Shown in pieces: positions 53,638 to 64,000 of a stretch of 64,000 nt of DNA. A program made the position numbers and the translations under genes. Below the pieces are notes generated by a model. It worked only from the letters and a program-made list of their open reading frames with translations, did not search any database and was not told the origin of the DNA. Each line of letters starts with the position of its first letter. The stretch's first letter is position 1. Source of the DNA: Trema orientale (taxonomy: Eukaryota; Streptophyta; Magnoliopsida; Rosales; Cannabaceae); the NCBI GenBank assembly GCA_002914845.1, contig JXTC01000064.1, forward strand, positions 586,319-650,318, in the 5' to 3' direction.

Positions 53638-54866
53638 TACAATTCTCAAACTTTGAACGTTCGAAGTTTGAAGATTTCTCCCAATTCAAACATTCACAAA
53701 TCTCTCATTGCAATTGGTAAACTACTCTCTCTCTCTCTCTCTCCCCCTCTAATTTTGGCCATAGTTGTTCTTTTTTTTATTTTTATCTAATAAGATTTGT
53801 TCACTTACTTTTGATAATTACGACTTACGAGTATCGCTTTCTTGATTCTTACGTCACTTGTAGGGGTCCGGACTCCCACAAAGAGGGAGGGAGTCAACTG
53901 AACATCTCAGCCATTGGCGGGAATTTCGCCCGCGTCTAGCCCAATTCTTGTTCACCCGGGATGATCATGCAAGCTTTTGACATAATTTCAAATCGTATAT
54001 ATTTTAGCGTAGTATTGATCACACGATTTGAAAAAAAAAAAAAGGAAAAAAAAAACACTTGTTTCTCAAAATTGAGCAAACTTTTTTTTTTTTTAAAAAT
54101 GCTAAAGAGCATCAGTACTGCCAACACTAATAGAATTATGCTAAATTATGAGATAGGTCTCATAACTCTATTAGTTCTAGTGTTATTTTTTAAAGTGAAA
54201 TTAGGGTAAGTAGTAGTTTTAGTTGTTCAGTCTTTTTATTTTAGCAATTTTTCTTTCCAAAAAAAAAAAAGTTGTTACAACTTTTGAACGATTGCTATCT
54301 ATGAAATTCCCTCCCTCTGTGGGTAAAAGATAGACGGTACTAACTAAACATACCATCCCAAATTAGGATCACCTTTGATATTTATTTATTTTTTATCACA
54401 GGGATTATTACTATTAGTTAATTAATTAATAACAATTTGGTTTTTCCCGTTGCAGGTATAGTTTGATAATAATGACATATACTCTTCCCACCAACCCAAA
54501 AACAAAAAATGGTAGTTTTCTTTCTTCTTCAATTAGATGAAGCACTTTCTGGAAGAAAATTTTGTTAAAACGGGGCTCCCAAGTAGTGCGGAGGCCCAAT
54601 TAAAACTTAGGCCGGCGACAAAACAGGTGAGACACGCAGAGTATTTTGTGATCCAATTAATTTATTCGATTTACTGATATAAACACATGCGAAATCAGCG
54701 AAGCAAGACAACCAACCAATAAAAAATCAGTACGTGGGCCTCGAGGTGGGGGTGACGTAGCCAAAAATCACTGCTTATACTCCGGTTCTCCACTCGGATC
54801 CAGCTCCCACTTGACTTTGACACTATCCTACTTGTGCCATTCTCTATATACTGAACTGTGATTCCC
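53638..54866. other. Intergenic DNA and presumed FEY promoter
   Basis: It holds a CT microsatellite (53721-53743) and several A/T runs. A TCTATATAC sequence near 54842 lies only about 25 bp before the FEY ATG, too close for an ordinary promoter TATA box unless the leader is very short, so no promoter is called. Confidence 0.45.
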
Positions 54867-57800
54867 ATGGAGACGTCAGAGATGGAAACGACGTCGTCGT
54901 CGTCGTCGAATTCAAAGGAGGATATAAAAGAGGAGTTGAAGAAGAAGACGACTCAGACGAAGAAAAAGGAAGCTTTGGGATGGATGGAATGGCTGAGAGG
55001 GTGGTTCTATGTGGTATACGAGATGCTCTTCCAGAGAATAACGGCCAGCCACTTGCACAACCCTATGCCTCTTCCCCCTGTCAACGACCTCACCATCATT
55101 GTCACCGGATCCACCAGCGGAATCGGCCGCGAAATCGCCAGGTTCTTCCTCTTCTTCTTCTTCTTCTTCTTCTTCTTCTTCTTCTTCTTCAAATTTTGTC
55201 TATGGCGGATTTGATTTTCCTTTGATTCTTTTCTCGTTACGACCGGATTAGTAAACATGCCTTTGGGGCTTTTGATTGGGTAGGCAATTGGCGGAAGCGG
55301 GAGCGCATGTGGTTATGGCGGTGAGGAATACGAAAGCGGCTCAGGAGTTGATCCAGAAATGGCAGACCGAGTGGTCTGGATTGGGTCTCCCTCTTAATAT
55401 TGAGGTGTGAGACCTAAATTCAGCCAGTTGTGATTTTTTTTTTTTTTTTCTTTTACGGTTTCTGAAGAAGGGTTTTCTTGATTTTGGTAGGTGATGGAGC
55501 TTGATCTTTTGTCTTTGGATTCTGTGGTGAGGTTTGCTGAGGCCTGGAATTCGCGTTCGGGGCCTTTGCATGTTCTTATCAACAATGCCGGAATATTTTC
55601 GATTGGAGGTCGGTGTTTTATGGGCATGTTATCGATTTCTATTATTGCTATGTTGCTCTTTTCAACACTGTGTTTGTCTGAGTTTGATTACTTATGAAAT
55701 TACTGCATTCTTTAAACATATACGATCAGATAGTATGATAAGGCTTTGGTACTTACAGGAAGATTAGCTGGATTTTTCCCCATTCTAAATCAACCTCATT
55801 TTTTTCGTACTTTTTTTAGTCAGTCTTACAAAATATCATGCTCAAAGAAATATGTGTGCTGAAAGCTATGCCTTGTTGGGAGCGAAGATGACCAAAAAAA
55901 AAAAGAAAAAGAAAAACATAGATTATGCTAATTAGATGGTATTTCCGATTAGCTAATTTACCTTCAATTTCTTGTATTTAGAGCCACAAAAATTTTCAAA
56001 GGATGGGTATGAAGAACACATGCAAGTGAATCATCTTGGTCCAGCATTACTCTCAATATTGCTTTTGCCATCTCTTGTCAGGGGCTCTCCAAGTCGAATT
56101 GTTAATGTGAATTCCGTGGTAAGTTACTCTTTTGTCGTGTTTGCAATTTACATCTCTTCATATAGTACAGCTGCTAACTACAGTAGTGAAATGACGCATG
56201 GAACTTTTTCTTTTTTTGTTCAATCCATATTGGTTTGAACTTTGAACTTTTATGTGAAATTTGAATTTAGAATATTAAGCTAATTTAATTTGACATCTCA
56301 CGTAGATAAGAGAGATTTGATACCAATGGTTGTTAACCAGAGCAAAGTTACACAAAACAGGAGTACTCAGTACACATTTCTTTCCATGAAATAAAATTTT
56401 GTTTTGAGAGAAAATATTTTAAAATGCCTCTAATTAGCTCAAAATTTTAATGAGCAAAATCTAACCAAAGAGTCTGTACATATTGTATACTCATTTCTGT
56501 TTACCTGCACGGTTGGTATCTTGACGTTGTGTTTTTTATTTTGTAGCAGTCTTTTTTAGTTTTTACATCCTTTCACTTCTTTTTTGTAGACTTAATAATC
56601 ATCATGTGAGTTTTAAGTTAATCCATTGTACAGTTAATTATACATGACGAGTATAAAATTGTCTCACTATATTACATGTGAAACCTCTTACTTTTATTCC
56701 ATGTTCTGACATAATTGAGAATTGTCGGCTGCTTGTTTAATGTAGATGCATTATGTTGGCTTTGTCGACACAGAAGACATGAATGTTGTTTCTGGGAAAA
56801 GGAAATTTTCAAGCTTATTAGGATACACAAGCAGCAAGCTAGCCCAGGTGCGCTTAGTTGTTATCTAGTACTTCTTAAACAGTTTGATTAGCTAGAGAAT
56901 TTACTTATTTGGTTCTTTACATGCTTAATTTTATTTGGAAAAAAAAAAAAAAAGAATCTTGATATTCTGTTCTGGATCGTACATGACTTTGACTATGTGT
57001 TGCTTGTACACAACCTCACTAGCAACCATATTTTCTTCTGAATACAATGCACCAAATAAAGTTATGTCCCAAAAGGAATCTCCATGACCAGCTGTCTAAC
57101 AAGTGCGGAATGAAAATGAAAAAGAAGTAGAAGATATGGTTGTCTTACCTTCTTTGTCATTTGTTCTTTGTCTCTCACTGCTAGAGCATTATGTGCATCC
57201 TTTTTCCATTTTGTAGCTTCTCCCACTTTTGTTTTTGCTTTTGCTGCTTTAACTTCTTCTATCATATCCAAGCTGCATCACCTAATATAAGCTGATTGTC
57301 TACTAGTATTTAAACTGATGCACTTATTGGAAAGTGATTTTAGAATTGTTCTCTCCAATTTATAAGATATTAAACAGTACTTTAGGGACCCTGATTTCTC
57401 TTTTTGCAGGTTATGTTTAGCAGCGTTCTCTTTAGGCGGCTGCCTGCTGAAGCTGGTGTCAGCGTACTATGTGTATCACCTGGGATTGTCCACACAAATG
57501 TAGTAAGTTTCTTGACATATTACTCTTTTATATGTGGGGAATATAAAGTTGACCACAGTGTGGATTACTTTGTTGTGAATTTTTAAAAGAGATTACACAT
57601 TCTATGCTGGAAGTGAGCTCTCTACTGATAAGCTTCACACTATTAGTAAGAAAAGTACTTCTTAAGTGATTCCTGTTGGTTTTTATATTTCATAGATGAC
57701 TGATGTTACATCAATTTTTGATTTGAACTGCAATTGCAGGCGAGGGATCTTCCCAAAATTGTTCAAGCTGCTTATCATCTGATACCTTATTTTATTTTCA

Positions 57801-59484
57801 GTCCTCAAGAAGGTGAGTCTTCTTAAATGCTAGCACCTCTGTTTCAAAATCCTAATTATGTATATCCAAGCAAAGATGACATGTTTAGTCTATTGACAAG
57901 CTAACTACATTGGTTGGCATCTCTACCATCGTACTTCAGTTAAAGCTGGGTAATGATTTTCTTACCCCTTCTCTTCCGTTACATGCGAAGCAGATTCTAC
58001 TTCTCTAGTGGCCAGATAAGATGCACAGTTTTATAAAATTCTGAACAAGACACCTTTCTTATATGATGATGCATAGGACTTCAGATGGTGAATCACTTAT
58101 TACAAACCAGTTTATTTCAAGTGCATAGGATTTAGTAGATTATTTCAAATTTTGACTGGGAATATGCACAGCTTATAATGGGTGGAGTTCTGTGGTTTTC
58201 AATAATCTTATTACGGTATATTAATTGTTTGAATATATAATAGATGATATTGGACAATTTAAGGATCTTACAAAAAGAACTGGGTTAGTCATATATGGAC
58301 CTTGTTTTCTTTCTTTTCTTTTCTTTTTTTTTTTTTTTAAGGGGAAATTTTCTTTCTTTTCTTTTCTTTTTTTTCTTTTTTTTTAAAACAGTATTCTCAA
58401 GTAAGCATAGCCAACTGCCAACTATTCTATCTAGGACTTTTTGTGACGCTAAAATTCTTTCAAATTGCAGGTATTTAGGCTCCAGTAATATTTTAAAGTT
58501 CATGAAGTTCTATATCTGAAACTGCATTTAAAAAGATATTGGTGGTCTCTATTCCATGATAATATATTCTGTCGAATAATCAATTAAAAAGAGATTGCTG
58601 GTCTCTGTTTCCAAGATGTTAATATATTTTGTCAAATAAGTTTTCCAATTATCCAGCTGTATTTGCTTTTTTGTTGTTATAACAAGTGTCATCATGTGAA
58701 ATATTTTTGGTAGTTTCTGCTGGGTTTGGTTTAATCGTGTAGTTCATCATCCTTGTGTTTACCTTGTAGTAACATAAATTACTTTGGGATTTCAAGGGCA
58801 GGGTACGTTCTAGATTTTTGTATTCTTTCCTATAAAATTTATTTTTCAACTTGAGGTGTTTCTTTAAGTAGGCTACTTCAGAGTCTCCTCCCTATAGGAA
58901 GTCATCAAACTTAAGCTGCCTAATTTTACTGCCGCATCATAAGTCCTTGGGCATATCAATAATTAAAAAGAAGAAGCAAATTTCACAATGAAAATTTCAG
59001 AATCCAATGAGACCATACTTTAAGCCAGTATTGAAATAGGTCAGCTAGAATGGTATTTTACATTTAGAGCATATGGATCCTTTTGGGAAATACAGGTTGA
59101 ATGCTTCATTGACAGACAAAATATTTAAGTTTGTCTGCTTTGGAAGTTCTCCTGACATACCTAGTCCTAGTTATTGTTAAAGGGAGGAAAGAAGCTAACT
59201 TACTGTAATTCCCGGCTAATGCAGGTTCCAGAAGCACTCTTTTTGCGGCCACTGATCCTCAAGTTCCAGAGTATTGCGAGCTGTTGAAATCAGATGATTG
59301 GCCTGTTTGTGCTTTCATATCTCACGATTGCCGTCCAACAAATCCTTCCGAAGAAGCACACAGCATCGAGACTTCTCATAAAGTGTGGGAAAAGACACTA
59401 GAGCTGATTGGCCTACCTCCAGACGCTGTCGAGAGGCTTATCGAAGGGGAAGATGTTGAGTGCAAATATGGAGCTAACCATTAG
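54867..59484 (+). CDS. FEY: FOREVER YOUNG-like short-chain dehydrogenase/reductase, 8 coding exons
   Basis: Coding exons by GT-AG borders and conserved frame: 54867-55141, 55284-55404, 55491-55608, 55982-56118, 56746-56847, 57410-57502, 57740-57812, 59225-59484. They give 392 residues. It is a classical-type SDR: cofactor motif TGSTSGIG (80-87), NNAG (163-166), catalytic Ser (VNSV, Ser216), Tyr244 and Lys248 of YTSSK. The N-terminus is Ser/Lys-rich and followed by an aromatic amphipathic stretch ([17 protein letters not shown]). The C-terminus ([19 protein letters not shown]) matches the plant FEY family from memory. In Arabidopsis FEY influences shoot meristem and leaf development; the substrate is unknown. 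The first ATG fits; a GTG three codons upstream is not used. A CTT microsatellite starts at the intron 1 donor. Exons 3-6 were copied into the NLR cluster. Confidence 0.9.
55144..55190 (+). repeat. CTT microsatellite at the FEY intron 1 donor
   Basis: About 15 CTT units begin two bases into intron 1 (GTTCTTCCT...). If read through, the frame encodes poly-Phe or poly-Leu, so retention of the intron would add a long hydrophobic run. Length is likely polymorphic. Confidence 0.9.
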
Positions 59485-60073
59485 TAGTTTTCTTCATCCT
59501 TTGTCATGCTTTGAGGTGTAACCTTTGGAAAAAGCCCACTAATTGCTCAGTGTAGATTATGCGTCAGAGCTGCCTATGTAGTTTGATTGCTTCAGTTGTG
59601 GTCATTCATTTTCTTACAGAGAAGGAAAGTGAAGCGCCATGATCATGCTGGTGAAAATTAATGAGATCCTTTTTGCTTTGAACACAACCTTTATTTCATC
59701 CTTTTTGCTTTGATCCTTTTATTACTTAGTTACGATCTTCTGATCCCTATGTTTGCCCTCCTTCCTGGTCCTGGATATGTTTCTTACACCAAGGTGATTT
59801 CGCAGGCGTATTTATTATTTAGGCAACGCAAAGAAACTCGGGGATTAGTCAGAAATGAACTACTTGTCACTAGGTTGTGATTGACTTACTAGTGATTTGG
59901 CTGTGAAACAGTGAAGTATATTATGCAATCTGAGCCAGAATGATCTTCCGCAGCATGCATAAGAGAATTGATTTGGCTGTGAAACTGTTGAAATCTGGCT
60001 TTGTTTAAGCTGAAATTAACTTGTATAAACTTCATTTTTTACTAGGATTGAGAGAGAAAAACATTAAAAACAT
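59485..60073 (+). other. FEY 3' UTR and downstream DNA
   Basis: No further gene. The 3' UTR presumably ends within the first 200-300 bp, but no clear poly(A) signal was settled on. Confidence 0.4.
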
Positions 60074-60245
60074 GGGCGCGTCTACAGTAGGGGCGCTCCT
60101 ACGTAGGGCCCTGTCTATTCACCGTTGGATGGGAATCTGTATATAAATAGATTCTCCACAGATTCCCGTTATTCCCCACAGATTCCCATCCAACGATAAT
60201 TAAGGCATGACCCTACGTAGGGACGCCCCTACCGTAGCCATCCCC
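60074..60245. mobile_element. MULE-type MITE copy C, 172 bp
   Basis: Starts GGGCGCGTCTACAGTAGGGG and ends CCCCTACCGTAGCCATCCCC, almost identical to copy B and of the same length. The flanks share AACAT (60069-60073 and 60246-60250), and AACATTAAA at 60060-60068 equals 60246-60254, so the original 9-bp duplication is present but displaced by 5 bp on the left. Lies downstream of FEY. Confidence 0.85.
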
Positions 60246-60962
60246 AACATTAAATTATGAGTATTTATTTTTATTATTTTTTTAACTATTTCAAATTATA
60301 GTAGTCGTTAGATAATGATCTAACAGTTAAAAAAAATATTTATAGACTGAGAATCGTTAAAATCTCAATCGTTAAAATATTATGTAATAAGATTATGCTT
60401 TCGAATAATGCTAAATATACTTATGGTTGACAGGCAAAATTAACTGCCATAGTGTAAAGGAATGTCGTTTTTGCTTCTGTATGGAAAACTGTGCAAAGGA
60501 AAGGGATCAATGATATAGTAGCATTTTATTTTAAATACATATGTGCGTATGAAAGTAGGCTCATATGAAGTAACTCTGTTCAGTGCCTATATATGACTAA
60601 ACGGCACCTTAAATGTTCCAAAGGCCAATTTAAACCAAAATTCTCAGAAACCCAAACTTAGAGAGAAAGAAAGAGGGAGAGAGAGATTATTAATAATACG
60701 AGGAATTTGGTAGGTTTTTCTTTTAGTTCCACACTTGAGAAAATGGAGAATTCATGGAGTGTTGCAAGATGGGAGACGGGAAGACGAGTGGAGAGAAGAT
60801 TGTTGAAGTCGAAGAAGACTCGTCATTACTAGTCGCCGAAGAGGAGCAGCTACAGAGAAGAAACCATTTCGGGAATATTTGAGAAAGATGAAATTAGGGT
60901 AAAAGGGACTTTTGAGCTCAAAAAACAGGTACAAAACTAGCAAAATTTTTTAAAAAAAAAAA
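60246..60962. other. Intergenic DNA, no gene seen
   Basis: AT-rich with a GA-rich patch near 60660-60690. Short minus frame at 60752-60943 has no recognisable domain. Confidence 0.45.
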
Positions 60963-61490
60963 GTTAATGTTATTAATAGCTTCTGAATTATGCCTGTTGT
61001 ACTAATTTGTTCCATGAATTTTCAACTTAAATTATAATGGTCTCTGAATTATGTAATTATTGTAACAATGATTCTTTTGTCTCAAACTGTTAAATATTTA
61101 ACAGAAATAAGCTATTACAAAGCACACAGTTTGGTAATTATGAGAATTATGAATTTTGAGCTTATACAGTGAACTACCTAGACTTATGCAATTATTGCAA
61201 CAAGAACCATTTTTTTCATAAATAGTTAAATTTTTAATAAAAATGAGTCTTGTTCAAAGTGTACATATTAGTAATTATGATTAAAAACGAGATTATGACT
61301 CATAAAAGTAAATAATGCTCAATTATATGCTTTGTACGTGATTATTTTCTTTTAAAAAACTAAAAGTTTGTGACAAATGAGTCATTGCTGTAATAATTAC
61401 ATAATTCAAAGATTACTACTATGTAAATTGAAAATTCGGGGGCAAAATGATACAATGAGTATAATTCGGGGACAATACTATATTTAACAA
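60963..61490. mobile_element. Long-TIR element 1, about 530 bp
   Basis: The left arm (GTTAATGTTATTAATAGCTT then CTGAATTATG, ATGAATTTTCAACTTAAATT) is mirrored by the right arm (complement GTTAAATATAGTATTGTCCC then CGAATTATAC, CGAATTTTCAATTTACAT). Similarity extends for at least 110 bp on each side, including GAATTATGTAATTATT on both. Non-coding foldback element. Confidence 0.7.
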
Positions 61491-61498
61491 AAAAAAAA

Positions 61499-62030
61499 GG
61501 ATAAATGGCCTTGTTGGTCCCTAAATTATGAGAAAAATTCTCACTTTAGTCCTTAAACTTTAAATTGTACCATTTTGGTATATAAACTATTAAAAAAGTT
61601 TCATTTTAGTCATTTTTGTTATATATTTCATTTTATTCTTAATAAAATGAGCATATGAGACATTTACTATTCTATTATACTTATTTTATATCCATAAGTA
61701 TATATATCCATAAGTATAGTCCAACACTGTAAAGATTAACACATAAATTAAAACAGTTCAAAAAATGATTAGTTGAACAAAAATTAGTTACATACTGGAT
61801 AGTAATGTTGTGTAAAACTGTCTAAAATGTGATATTTTGTTAAATCATTAATACATAATGAGAAATGCAATTCATGTGCTCAATCTGATAAGAATTAAAC
61901 AAAATGTATAGCAAAAAGGATTAAAATAGAATATTTTTCATAATTTAAGGATCAATACGACACAATTTAAAATTTAAGCACTAAAGTAAGACTTTCTCCC
62001 GTGTTCAGACACTAATAGAGTCATTTATCC
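61499..62030. mobile_element. Long-TIR element 2, about 530 bp
   Basis: The left end GGATAAATGGCCTTGTTGGT and right end (complement GGATAAATGACTCTATTAGT) are inverted repeats. Similarity continues through GAGAAA-TCT-ACTTTAGT-CTTAAA on both sides for about 60 bp. The element at 3214-3725 is a homologue over its full length. Flanked by A-runs that hide any target duplication. Confidence 0.75.
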
Positions 62031-62062
<32 letters not shown>

Positions 62063-62185
62063 ACGTGATATGCAACTTAGATAAATGGGTACTACTAGAT
62101 CTAATTTCTTGGAAAGATAGAGGATCACTAAGTACAATACTTCTCTGAAGATATGGATTTCGATTTTTTTTTTTAAAAAAAAAAA

Positions 62186-62721
62186 GGATTTGTAGCATTA
62201 AAAGTTCCTGAATTCCTTATATAGTGATCATTTGGTTCTTAAACTAAATAAATATCCAGAAAAGTCTCCGAATTAACCAATTAGTGACAATAAGGTCCTT
62301 TTCAGATAAAATTGAGGATTTTTGGAAAGAAATAAAATGTGTTCTTAAATCTTAGAAACTTACATGCAAATTTGACAGAAGAGAGTTTTTTTCTAAAAAT
62401 TTTTATTATAAAGTTTATACATAAATTGGTCTAACTAATATTTGAACCCTTCTTATTCCATATACTCACACACACTTCAAAAAATCTCAGACTAATTGAG
62501 CTAGCCTCAATTGATAAAGAAGATAGCTTTTTTTTTAATTGTATATTACAAACCTTTTCTTCTATCTAATTTTTTTTTTTAATAATATTAACAAATCTTG
62601 ACAAAGAAAAGATGTTATTGTCACTAAATAGTTAATTCATAGAATTTTATAAATATTTATTTAATTTAGGGACTAAATGGTCAAATTGAAGAATTTAAGG
62701 ACATTTAGTGCTCCAAACCCT
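62186..62721. mobile_element. Long-TIR element 3, about 536 bp
   Basis: Left GGATTTGTAGCATTAAAAGT and right (complement AGGGTTTGGAGCACTAAATG) start inverted arms of about 100 bp that also share TAAATAAATAT and TTAGTGACAATAA. Non-coding. Distinct from elements 1 and 2 in its ends. Confidence 0.7.
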
Positions 62722-62836
62722 AACAAATGATAATAATAATAATGAAACCAATAACATGTTGGGTTGGCTATGTATTAGTATATTTTTTAAAAAGCAAAAA
62801 GCAACAGAAAATAGGGCTAGAGTCAAACTTAGTACT

Positions 62837-64000
62837 TGATAACTCCATAAAAACGGAGTTATCTAGTGCTATTATGCCTTAAATTATGCTATGTTCTTGT
62901 TTGAATAAATTAAGTTATTTCATTTATTTTTCTTGTTGGTTTTGATGTTTTATTTGCTTTTGTATATTGCAGAATGAAATAAAAGGTGTTAATGCAAAAG
63001 AGGTGAGAAAAGGAGCTAAAAGGAGCACTTGGGCGAGAGAAGTGGCACCCTAATGCCACCTAGTGGTGCCAAAAGGTCGACTTGGGCTAAATTCACCTGA
63101 AGCTTGGCGTTGTAGCACCAAGAAGTGCTTGGTGCCGCAGCTCCACATCAGACAGCACCTGGCAGTGCGAAGCCACAGTATCAAGCCAGTAGCAAAGGTG
63201 GAACTGCAGCGCTATCCTTCGTGTCCTAGGTCAACAATAGACGGCCAAGATAATCTTTTTGATGATCTAAGGGTCTAGATTTATCTTGCCTTAAGTATGC
63301 AAGAGTCATCTCTTTAAAACCCTATCTTTGGAGTGTAAGAGGCATTGAGGGAGAGAGAAAGAGAGAGATGGAGGTAGCCATAGAAGGAGAAGAAGAAGAA
63401 GAAGAAGATATACTCCAATCAACTTTATTTCTTGATTTCCTCCACAACATCAACATCATAGTTTATTCTTAGTTTTTTCTCTTCCATTTCTTGTTAGATT
63501 TTTCTTTTAATTTTCATATGCAGAGAGTATTATAGTTGAGAACAAATCCTAGAAGGGGGTTTAAGGGAGTAAGAACCAAGCTTAGATGAGGAGCTTGACA
63601 ACCTCTATGAACGCCTTCAAGCTCTTCAAATAGGGAGAATTCTACTACTCTTTTCTCTTTGATATTTGTATATTTTGTCTATGTTTATTTTTTTTTTGAC
63701 ATGTTAATTATCTAATTGAAGTGGTTTCTCTATCTTAAGCTTAATGCCTTAAGTTGTTTGATCATCAACTTGAATAAACTTTGGAAATATGTAATGGATT
63801 GGAAATAAAATTATGTGTTTAGCCATAGATAGAGAGATATGCATTAAGATGAGATAGGAATATACTTGTCTAATGTATATAACCAATTTTGGTATTTGTT
63901 CTTAATGATTTCATTCTAAGTTTAGTTCTCATAATAATATAGTGAACTAGCTAGGTTAGATAAAAATAGTTGCATGACAACGGAAGAAGCTTGCAATTAA
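62837..64000. mobile_element. LTR, 5' part, running off the window
   Basis: Begins TGATAACTCCATAAAAACGG, like the solo LTR at 15191 (TGATAACTCTATGAAAA). From about 63450 it aligns with the LTR fragment at 17710-18675. It contains a GA-rich leader with an AGA/AAG microsatellite near 63390. The 3' border and any retrotransposon body lie outside the window. The small frame at 63063-63278 is LTR sequence. Confidence 0.65.

Noticed and set aside
60393..60500. Third AATGCTA-type MITE (starts GAATAATGCTAAATATAC)
   Set aside because: Only one terminus and no target duplication could be found.

Overview
The window is nuclear DNA from a flowering plant, almost certainly a eudicot. It is AT-rich, carries coiled-coil NB-LRR (CNL/RGA-type) disease-resistance genes and an intron-rich FOREVER YOUNG-type dehydrogenase gene, and is full of plant transposon debris. 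The species cannot be named from sequence alone; the NLR style would fit a woody rosid, but that is only an impression.

Layout. 0-20 kb is a transposon graveyard with no intact gene. It holds a Helitron-type 3' end, two copies of a small MITE family with 11-bp target duplications, long-terminal-inverted-repeat elements, an irregular tandem repeat, a 2.7-kb solo LTR (TSD TAAGG), a decayed minus-strand copia element, a 1.4-kb solo LTR (TSD GACTG), and a broken plus-strand copia 5' end (LTR, primer-binding site, gag) interrupted by a piece of another LTR. 20.2-54 kb is an NLR cluster: NLR1 (+, 954 aa), NLR2 (-, 994 aa), NLR3 (+, 947 aa) and a decayed NLR4 (+). NLR2 and NLR3 are head-to-head across about 4 kb filled with MITEs, a hAT element, a SINE and a lectin-receptor-kinase fragment. 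54.9-59.5 kb is the FEY-like SDR gene, reconstructed here as 8 coding exons encoding 392 aa. 60-64 kb is again transposons: a MULE-type MITE, three long-TIR elements in a row, and the start of an LTR that runs off the end.

Most interesting structure. Between NLR1 and NLR2 lies a head-to-tail array of chimeric units. Each complete unit joins non-coding DNA that also lies downstream of NLR3 to decayed exons 3-6 of the FEY gene. Two complete units (about 2.7 and 3.1 kb) and one partial unit are on the + strand. A further FEY fragment lies in the opposite orientation between two copies of the NLR2 3' flank. This suggests that the NLR cluster and FEY were ancestrally adjacent and were duplicated together by unequal or illegitimate recombination, leaving one functional FEY at the edge.

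Function. The three intact NLRs are predicted intracellular immune receptors with N-terminal coiled coil, NB-ARC switch and LRR. NLR3 has MND in place of the MHD motif. NLR1 and NLR3 both appear to have lost the acidic C-terminal tail kept by NLR2. No wholly new biological system was recognised; the novelty is in the genome structure.
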